Part shown: piece by piece, positions 58,405 to 64,000 of the stretch
How the letters are laid out: the number at the start of each line of letters is the position of its first letter
Numbering within the stretch: position 1 is the stretch's first letter
DNA from: an uncultured Bacilli bacterium
Lineage (GTDB): Bacteria; Bacillota_I; Bacilli_A; RF39; UBA660
Reading direction: 5' to 3'
Assembly: GCA_934098505.1 (NCBI GenBank)
Contig: CAKOOR010000001.1
Location: 1-64,000 of the forward strand
DNA: 64,000 bases
Position numbers and translations under genes: made by a program
The notes under the pieces: model-generated
The model's input: only the letters and a program-made list of their open reading frames with translations
Databases searched by the model: none
Told to the model about the DNA's origin: nothing

Positions 58405-59010
58405 ATGGAAAAAATAAAGTTTAATAATGGAACGTTGCCTGCTTTATCAGCAGAAAATATGAATAAGCTTCAAGATAATATAGAAGTGGAAATTAATAAG
58501 AATACTGATGATATTAATAAGATGGAAAGTAATTCTTACTTTATTGGAAGATATACAAAAGATGTAAAATTTGAACCAACGGGCGACCACTTGATATTGC
58601 TAAGCCCTGACAGTATAAGTGTAAATAATATGAACTTTGAAAACAACACTTTGACTATAAATGAAGATGGACTATACTATGTTAATATTTATATTAGATT
58701 AGACAAAGGCTGTAAACGTTCATTTATTGACATTGATATTACTGATGGTGGCCTACTTGCTCCAGAAATTATTAGGTCGCAGGATACTCAAAATATGTTA
58801 TTTGTTGAAGAACAACCTCAAGCAGGAGACCCTACTTACGAATTAAATAGACCAGTATATTTAAAAAAGAGTGCCAAATTAAATTTTGGCTTCTGGAATT
58901 CAACTGAAGTATCCATTACGGGTGGGGAGGACTTTGATGCTAATAGTTCTTGTATTTCAGTTATTAAAATTGGCAATTATCCAAGTGAGGTAAGCAATGA
59001 AAATAATTAA
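58405..59010 (+). CDS. C1q/TNF-like jelly-roll tail protein (tentative)
   Basis: 201 residues. Start EKIKFNNGTLPALSAENMNKLQDNIE is the common N-terminal attachment segment of Bacillota phage baseplate proteins. Then a beta-sandwich with NNTLTINEDGLYYVNIYIRLDKGCKRSFIDIDITDGG, as in C1q-like or receptor-binding jelly rolls. Could bind a host glycan. Confidence 0.6.
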   Translation: MEKIKFNNGTLPALSAENMNKLQDNIEVEINKNTDDINKMESNSYFIGRYTKDVKFEPTGDHLILLSPDSISVNNMNFENNTLTINEDGLYYVNIYIRLDKGCKRSFIDIDITDGGLLAPEIIRSQDTQNMLFVEEQPQAGDPTYELNRPVYLKKSAKLNFGFWNSTEVSITGGEDFDANSSCISVIKIGNYPSEVSNENN

Positions 59011-59893
59011 TGCAATAGTAAATAATGTTGATGTTACTTTAGAAAATGTCGACGCGATAATTGAAAATCAGGTTAATAACGCAAAAATGGTTATTAAATT
59101 TGATGAAACTTGGGAACAATTTGATAAGTATGTTATTTTTAAGGATGAAAATTTAAAAACTTATAAAGTGGCCGTAATTAATGATGAAGTTATAATTCCG
59201 AGTGAATTAAAATCTGGATTTGTAGAATTTCAGATTTATGGCCAAGTTTTAAATAATAATATCTTAGAAAAAAGACAGCCTACTAGAATTTGTGGTTTAG
59301 TGGTAGAAGATTCATTAAGTCCAGATGGTTTAGATGTAAGTATTCCAACTCCAAGTGAGTGGGATAATTACATTAAGCAAATAGAGGATATTACTAACAG
59401 AATTGTATCGGACGAGGATAATAGAGTTACAAATGAAAATGCTAGATTATCAGCTGAAGAACAAAGGATTAAGAATGAAACTGCTAGAGTATCATCTGAA
59501 AAAGATAGAATTAATGCTGAATCTGACAGGCTTAAAAATGAAAAGACTAGAGTTGAAAATGAAAAGTCTAGGGTATCATTTGAAAGCAAAAGGATATTAG
59601 CTGAAAAGCAAAGAATAAAGGCTGAAAACACTAGAATAGATAATGAAAAGCAAAGAGTTTCTTCCGAAACCGTTAGAATTAAAAACGAAGAAACTAGAGA
59701 AGAATATATTTTACAATTAAAACAGAATGTTAAAGACGGAAAATTCAACGGCGAGGCTAATCTTGCCGTTTTTAAAGTTGATGTAAAAACTGGAAAATTA
59801 TTAATGTTGAAAACTAAAAATTTAAAATTGATAGATTTTAGAATTAATGAAAAAGGAAGATTGGAGGAGTTGTTAAAATGGATAACACAGTAG
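58997..59893 (+). CDS. BppU-like baseplate upper protein with repeated coiled-coil arm
   Basis: 298 residues. The N-terminal ~130 are BppU-like (FDETWEQFDKYVIFKDENLKTYKVAVIND ... VEFQIYGQV ... LVVEDSLSPDG). Residues ~140-235 form an unusually regular array of seven-residue units of the type RxxxExx (RVTNENARLSAEEQRIKNE, repeated about a dozen times), a long trimeric coiled coil. It overlaps its neighbours by 14-16 nt. Confidence 0.8.
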   Translation: MKIINAIVNNVDVTLENVDAIIENQVNNAKMVIKFDETWEQFDKYVIFKDENLKTYKVAVINDEVIIPSELKSGFVEFQIYGQVLNNNILEKRQPTRICGLVVEDSLSPDGLDVSIPTPSEWDNYIKQIEDITNRIVSDEDNRVTNENARLSAEEQRIKNETARVSSEKDRINAESDRLKNEKTRVENEKSRVSFESKRILAEKQRIKAENTRIDNEKQRVSSETVRIKNEETREEYILQLKQNVKDGKFNGEANLAVFKVDVKTGKLLMLKTKNLKLIDFRINEKGRLEELLKWITQ

Positions 59894-62277
59894 AAGTCCA
59901 AGTACAAGAACTTGGAAAAGTAATGGTTACAAATAGGGGCGAGTATATTTCATCTAAAAGTTATGAAATACTTGATATAGTGTCCTATAATGGTAGTTCT
60001 TTCATGTCAAAGATAGATGATAATACAAGTGTGCCTGCAGAAGAAATTAGTCCAGATGAACTATTAATTAATGAAAATTGGCAGCTGGTAGCCAAGAAAG
60101 GTGATACTTATAAAGTTACTGAAGAAGATTTACAAGCTATAGCTAAACAGATAACTGATAATGCTAATAGTGCTTTTAATCAAAATGTAAAAACCAAAAC
60201 AAAAGAATTTAATACCAATGCGACAAATAAATTAAATGACTATGATACTAATTCTAAAAGTACAACCGAAACTTTTGATGCCAATGCAAAAAAGAAATTA
60301 GATGAGTATAATGCAAATGATACTAAAAAGTTAAAGGCATATAACGATAATGCTGACAATAAACTAAGTGCTTATAACGCTAATGATACAAATAAATTAA
60401 AAGCATATAATACAAATGCTGATTTTAAAATAGAAGAATATAACACTAATGCTAATAGTAAAATTCTCGAATACGACAAACATAGTGAAGAATTAAGAAA
60501 TATGGCTATTTCAACTGATAATGACTTAGAACGAGTAAAAAATGAAATCCTAGATACAGGAAGTGCTAGTGATAGTTTTGTCCATGTTGAAGATAGCTGC
60601 ATGGCTAAAATTAAAGAATTAGAAATTGAGGGAGTAATTAATCAAAAAATTACGACTGGTAAAAATTTGTTAGATTATGTTAGTAATCTACTGACTTCAT
60701 CAAATGGTTTAACGAATGTTATTAATGAAGATGGAAGTATTACTACATCTGGACAACCAACATTAGCTTATACACCAATAGTAAATAGAACTACTATTAC
60801 TGATATTTTAGAAGACGGACAAATATATACAATTTCACAAAGAGATACGAATAATAAAATTTATTTGCAAATTGAGGCCGCTGGAAAAGATGGAACACTA
60901 TCTAGGTTTACTACAACTAGTGGAAAATCTTCTTTTACAGTTAATAAATCAACTTACGAAAAATATTCATTAATTATTCAAACGGGTAGTATTGAAACAT
61001 GGGGAAATAGTACTTTAACAATAACTAACAAATATATGCTATGTAAAGGAATTGATACTGCAGATACTTCATTCGAACCATACACAGGTGGGCAACCAAG
61101 TCCTAGCCCAGATTATCCACAGGAGATTAAGACTATTACTGATAATTTGAAGATTATTAGTTGTGGAAGAAATTTGTTTGATATTGATAAATTCCGAAAA
61201 TCAATTACTGGTCAAGGCATTACTTCAGTAATTGACGGTACATCAATTATTTGCAATGGTACGGCAATTACAACTTATGCAACAATTCTAGTTCCGCTTG
61301 CAAAGAATATCAAATTTTATCCTGGACAATACACTATGTCAATGACAAATTCTCTTCCATATAATATAGCGATTCAAACCGAAAGACTAAACGGTTCTAG
61401 AGGGAAAGACTTAGTACTAAATAGTGGCAAAACTAGCCAAATTATTAATATAACTGAAATTTTGATTGTAAATAGCGTGTTTTTGTCATTTCAAACAGCT
61501 AGACCGAATTTAACAAATTTTACAATATCAGATATTCAAATAGAACAAGCAAATACTGCGAGTGAATATGAACCTTATGTCGAAAGCCTAATTACAGCCA
61601 ACCTACCAGAAGGTGAGTTTATCGGCAAAATTAATGACACATATAAAGACACATTGAGAACCGAGTATTTTCCAAAAGAAGGGAAATATCACTTAATGTT
61701 GGATAAGATGGTGGGGAAACACACGCTTACAGGAAATGAAAATTGGGCTACATATACTCAGAGTAATGGTATTCCGATATTTAGATGTACTTTACCTGTT
61801 AATGGTATCGTTGTGAAATCGAATTATTTTGTTTCACAAACCACTTGGGCTACTCTATTAGAGGAAAATAGAATATTTAATCATGTTGGAAATTATCAAA
61901 ACATTGAAATAGCATGTTCTAAATTTGATACTCTAACTAATTTCAAAAACTTTTTAACAACAAATGTTGTTCAAATGTATCATGCTTTGAAAATGCCGTA
62001 CACACTAGACTTAGTAACAATCAATATGCCTCTAAGTTATAAGAAAATAACTAACATTTTTACTGATAGCGACTTGCTTCCAACAATTAATGCAAAGTAT
62101 TATCGTACTTTTCAAACCACAATTCAAAACTTGCAAATAAATGAAAAGTCTTTGAAACAAGAAATAACTGATTTGAATAATAATATATCTGATATTACTA
62201 AAAGACTAGAGGCTTTAGAAAGTGCAAATGTCAACACAGTAGAAGAAAGTGAGGCTTCAAATGATTTACAAAATTAA
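59878..62277 (+). CDS. Receptor-binding tail fibre with Asn/Asp-rich repeats
   Basis: 799 residues. The N-terminus attaches to the baseplate; residues ~95-205 hold repeats of the form YNANDTxKLKAYN (about eleven units). The distal part has two copies of a beta-domain beginning TGKNLLDY and GRNLFDIDKF with AxTASxYEPY / PSPSPDYPQEIKTIT sequences, characteristic of carbohydrate-binding fibre modules, and ends with a coiled coil (NEKSLKQEITDLNNNISDITKR). Confidence 0.78.
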   Translation: MDNTVEVQVQELGKVMVTNRGEYISSKSYEILDIVSYNGSSFMSKIDDNTSVPAEEISPDELLINENWQLVAKKGDTYKVTEEDLQAIAKQITDNANSAFNQNVKTKTKEFNTNATNKLNDYDTNSKSTTETFDANAKKKLDEYNANDTKKLKAYNDNADNKLSAYNANDTNKLKAYNTNADFKIEEYNTNANSKILEYDKHSEELRNMAISTDNDLERVKNEILDTGSASDSFVHVEDSCMAKIKELEIEGVINQKITTGKNLLDYVSNLLTSSNGLTNVINEDGSITTSGQPTLAYTPIVNRTTITDILEDGQIYTISQRDTNNKIYLQIEAAGKDGTLSRFTTTSGKSSFTVNKSTYEKYSLIIQTGSIETWGNSTLTITNKYMLCKGIDTADTSFEPYTGGQPSPSPDYPQEIKTITDNLKIISCGRNLFDIDKFRKSITGQGITSVIDGTSIICNGTAITTYATILVPLAKNIKFYPGQYTMSMTNSLPYNIAIQTERLNGSRGKDLVLNSGKTSQIINITEILIVNSVFLSFQTARPNLTNFTISDIQIEQANTASEYEPYVESLITANLPEGEFIGKINDTYKDTLRTEYFPKEGKYHLMLDKMVGKHTLTGNENWATYTQSNGIPIFRCTLPVNGIVVKSNYFVSQTTWATLLEENRIFNHVGNYQNIEIACSKFDTLTNFKNFLTTNVVQMYHALKMPYTLDLVTINMPLSYKKITNIFTDSDLLPTINAKYYRTFQTTIQNLQINEKSLKQEITDLNNNISDITKRLEALESANVNTVEESEASNDLQN

Positions 62278-62452
62278 AGATAAATATTACTTTAAAATAA
62301 ATGATAATTTATACCAAGAAATTAATCCAATTAAAGTTCCACGAGGCAATAGATACGATCTTGTTTTAACCGAAACCAAAAATACTATAATTTCCGAAGA
62401 AGCACAAGAAGTAACTTTTGATGAAGTAGAGAAAGAAATATTGGGTGGATAA
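62261..62452 (+). CDS. Small hypothetical protein after the fibre gene
   Basis: 63 residues from ATG 62261, overlapping the fibre gene by 17 nt with GTGAGG upstream. Beta-rich (MIYKIKDKYYFKINDNLYQEI). Unknown role. Confidence 0.6.
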   Translation: MIYKIKDKYYFKINDNLYQEINPIKVPRGNRYDLVLTETKNTIISEEAQEVTFDEVEKEILGG

Positions 62453-62453
62453 T

Positions 62454-62768
62454 ATGGAATTTACGCAAATAAAAGACTTTTTTATTGTTCTTTTAGCGAT
62501 TTTAGGTTTTTTAAGTGCTGGCGGTGGTGTTGTTAATTTATTTAGTAAGTGGATTAAGGATAGCAAAGTTACTAAGCACGAAACTATGTTAGCCGACCAC
62601 GAAAGCAGGATTAATAAGTTAGAAAATGCCACAAAAAGCCACGATGACTTTACGAGGATACTATGTAATAGTATTCTTGCTTTGTTATCTAATGAACTTA
62701 ATGAGAATGGTAAAGAGGAACTAAAAAAGGCTAAAAAAGAACTAGAAAATTATCTAATAGAAAAGTAG
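62454..62768 (+). CDS. XhlA-like membrane protein (holin accessory)
   Basis: 104 residues from ATG 62454 (GGGTGG upstream). One hydrophobic helix (IVLLAILGFLSAGGGVVNLF) and a coiled-coil region (LADHESRINKLENATKSHDDFTR), resembling haemolysin XhlA or holin-associated proteins in reversed order. Just before the lysis genes. Confidence 0.65.
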   Translation: MEFTQIKDFFIVLLAILGFLSAGGGVVNLFSKWIKDSKVTKHETMLADHESRINKLENATKSHDDFTRILCNSILALLSNELNENGKEELKKAKKELENYLIEK

Positions 62769-62783
62769 AGAGGAATAAACAAT

Positions 62784-63062
62784 ATGGATAATGATAAATT
62801 TATAAAATTAAGCAAAGAATTAGTTAGAGACTATGTAAATGAGCATTTAGATGTTACGGATAATGTTAAAATTACAGAAAATAATGTATTTTGTGTCACA
62901 TTAAGCAAAGTTTTGGGCAATAACAAAGGATTGTTTTCTACAACTTTACCAGACGGAATGTATTATGAAGTGACATATAATGGCAGTAATGGCAAAAATG
63001 AAACTTATATTGATGCGTATAAAAAATTTGAAAACCGCTGTATAAAATTAGAGGAGAAATAA
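62784..63062 (+). CDS. Hypothetical protein in the lysis region
   Basis: 92 residues, GAGAGGA upstream. LVRDYVNEHLDVTDNVKITENNVFCVTLSKVLGNNKGLFSTTLPDGM reads as a compact alpha/beta fold. Unknown. Confidence 0.55.
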   Translation: MDNDKFIKLSKELVRDYVNEHLDVTDNVKITENNVFCVTLSKVLGNNKGLFSTTLPDGMYYEVTYNGSNGKNETYIDAYKKFENRCIKLEEK

Positions 63063-63064
63063 TT

Positions 63065-63265
63065 ATGAAAAAGGCTATTGATGATTTAAAAAGTTGTATT
63101 ACCTTATTGTTTGCACTTGCTTTAATTGTGCTATTATTTGTTGCAGTTTTTAAAAGTGAAAATATGTTTGAAACAGTATTTTTATTATTTACCAATGTAT
63201 GTACTTCAGTATTTACATATTTTTTTGCTAAAAAGAAAGAGAATACGAGTGATACTAATGAGTGA
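63065..63265 (+). CDS. Holin
   Basis: 66 residues with two membrane helices (CITLLFALALIVLLFVAVF and FETVFLLFTNVCTSVFTYFFA), charged ends. Overlaps the endolysin gene by 8 nt, a common lysis arrangement. Forms pores that release the endolysin. Confidence 0.82.
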   Translation: MKKAIDDLKSCITLLFALALIVLLFVAVFKSENMFETVFLLFTNVCTSVFTYFFAKKKENTSDTNE

Positions 63266-64000
63266 AATTGATAAAGTGATTAATATAGCCATAAATGAGG
63301 TCGGCTATATTGAAAAGAAAAGCAATGCTAATTTAGATAGCAAGACTTTAAATGCCGGTAGTAAAAACTACACAAAATATGCCCGCGATTTAGATAAAAT
63401 TTCTGGCTTTTATAATGGTAAAAAACAGGGCTATGTGTGGTGTGCTGTGTTCGTCGACTGGTGCTTAGTGAAAGCCTTAGGAGTTGATAGGGCTAGGACT
63501 TTGCTTTGCTACCCTAAAAATTCGTGTGGGGCTGGGTGTAGTGAATCTATTAAGTATTATAAAAATAATAATAGGTTTGTAACATGCGGTCCTAAAAAAG
63601 GCGACCAAATTTTCTTTAAGCAAGGTCATACGGGTTTGGTTTATGATGTTGATGGTTCTAAGGTTTATACGATTGAAGGCAACACGACTAAATCAGCATG
63701 GGTTGTTGCAAACGGTGGAGAAGTTTGTAAGAAAAGTTACAGCCTAAAAAATAGTAGTATAGTCGGATATGGTCGACCTGATTACAAGATTGACGATAAT
63801 ACTTCTAATGAAAAAGCAACCGAAAAATTTGGATATAAATTCGGTACTTGTAATGCCTACTATAGGGCAAAAAAAGTTAAGGCTATTAGAAGAGAGCCTA
63901 ACCTGTCTGAAAATGTAAAGAAAGTAAAAGAAATTTCGGCTGCATTACGGTCTGGTTTAACTTCTAAAAATTTAAATGCTAAAGCACATATCAAAATCGG
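63258..64000 (+). CDS. Endolysin with CHAP domain (partial, C-terminus beyond window)
   Basis: 247 codons visible from ATG 63258. CHAP-type amidase/endopeptidase: KQGYVWCAVFVDWCLVKALG has the nucleophilic Cys, GHTGLVYDVDGSKVYTIEGN the His and acidic residues, and IVGYGRPDY follows. After residue ~185 comes a linker and what looks like a separate binding domain (FGTCNAYYRAKKVKAIRREPNLSE). It cleaves peptidoglycan for lysis. Confidence 0.9.
   Translation, partial: MSEIDKVINIAINEVGYIEKKSNANLDSKTLNAGSKNYTKYARDLDKISGFYNGKKQGYVWCAVFVDWCLVKALGVDRARTLLCYPKNSCGAGCSESIKYYKNNNRFVTCGPKKGDQIFFKQGHTGLVYDVDGSKVYTIEGNTTKSAWVVANGGEVCKKSYSLKNSSIVGYGRPDYKIDDNTSNEKATEKFGYKFGTCNAYYRAKKVKAIRREPNLSENVKKVKEISAALRSGLTSKNLNAKAHIKI

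Noticed and set aside
59368..59907. 179-codon minus-strand frame opposite the BppU-like gene
   Set aside because: Explained by the repetitive heptad coding on the plus strand.
1..64000. Alternative genetic code (TGA = Trp) suggested by low GC
   Set aside because: Trp is TGG in conserved motifs, and TGA is used as a true stop (e.g. MBOAT gene end at 19937-19939).
1..64000. CRISPR arrays
   Set aside because: No regularly spaced 20-40 bp direct repeats with unique spacers; the visible tandem repeats are coding (collagen-like gene, tail fibres).

Overview
The window looks like chromosome from a very AT-rich, standard-code Bacillota, probably a gut Bacilli lineage (RF39/Erysipelotrichia-like). 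This rests on the low GC, consensus-like -35/-10 boxes, AGGAGG ribosome sites, LCP cell-wall ligases, a DUF4358/MBOAT/DHHW O-acetylation cluster and a Siphovirus-type prophage. TGG encodes Trp and TGA is used as a stop (for example at 19937), so this is not a code-4 Mollicute. The exact taxon is inference.

Layout. 1-2.06 kb: edge of another mobile element (large serine recombinase, cut by the window start) next to tRNA-Gly. 2.1-10.4 kb: cell-envelope genes (two LCP proteins, a PMT-like membrane glycosyltransferase), gltX and tRNA-Gln. 10.4-15.8 kb: a diversity-generating retroelement (DGR). 16-27 kb: envelope and housekeeping genes (O-acetylation module, collagen-like surface protein, phosphoesterase, GT2-TPR protein, PduL, Dus, RluD-like). 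27.2-64 kb: a siphophage-like prophage running off the right edge, in the order integrase, lysogeny control, early/replication/RecT, PcfK-PcfJ, late regulator, packaging, head, tail, baseplate, lysis.

The most notable system is the DGR. Its target is a membrane-anchored protein (10460) with a lectin/FGE-like C-terminal domain. Its reverse transcriptase (13977-15086) and Avd-type accessory protein (15058-15411) lie on the opposite strand. Two separate template RNAs can be seen. TR1 (12089-12207, + strand) is a classic adenine-rich template: 18 of its 29 variable codons are AAC/AAT. TR2 (15656-15707, - strand, upstream of avd-rt) is almost adenine-free. Both have their own promoter-like boxes and share the same downstream RNA architecture: a TACGG-loop hairpin with compensatory pairs, then an AATCT-N6-AGATT hairpin followed by GGAAACAG. 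The variable repeat now in the target gene (11632-11683) is identical over 52/52 bases to TR2, not TR1. That 20-nt TR2 core shifts the frame and removes the conserved C-terminus, while a TR1 core (87 nt) would restore a 454-residue protein. This suggests a DGR with a diversifying cassette and an inactivating or reset cassette.

The prophage has its own layered control. A 15-bp palindrome, ACAACA-AAA-TGTTGT, recurs at three sites: in the spacer of a near-consensus rightward promoter, before the Cro-like gene, and at the start of a leftward transcript that heads toward the integrase. A terminated small RNA beside the integrase carries 16 nt perfectly complementary to the leader just upstream of the ribosome-binding site of an excisionase-like gene. 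The MuF-type minor capsid protein is fused to a C-terminal ADP-ribosyltransferase domain and is followed by a small unknown protein. Many phage genes are small and overlapping, and several that are too short for routine ORF calls are listed here.
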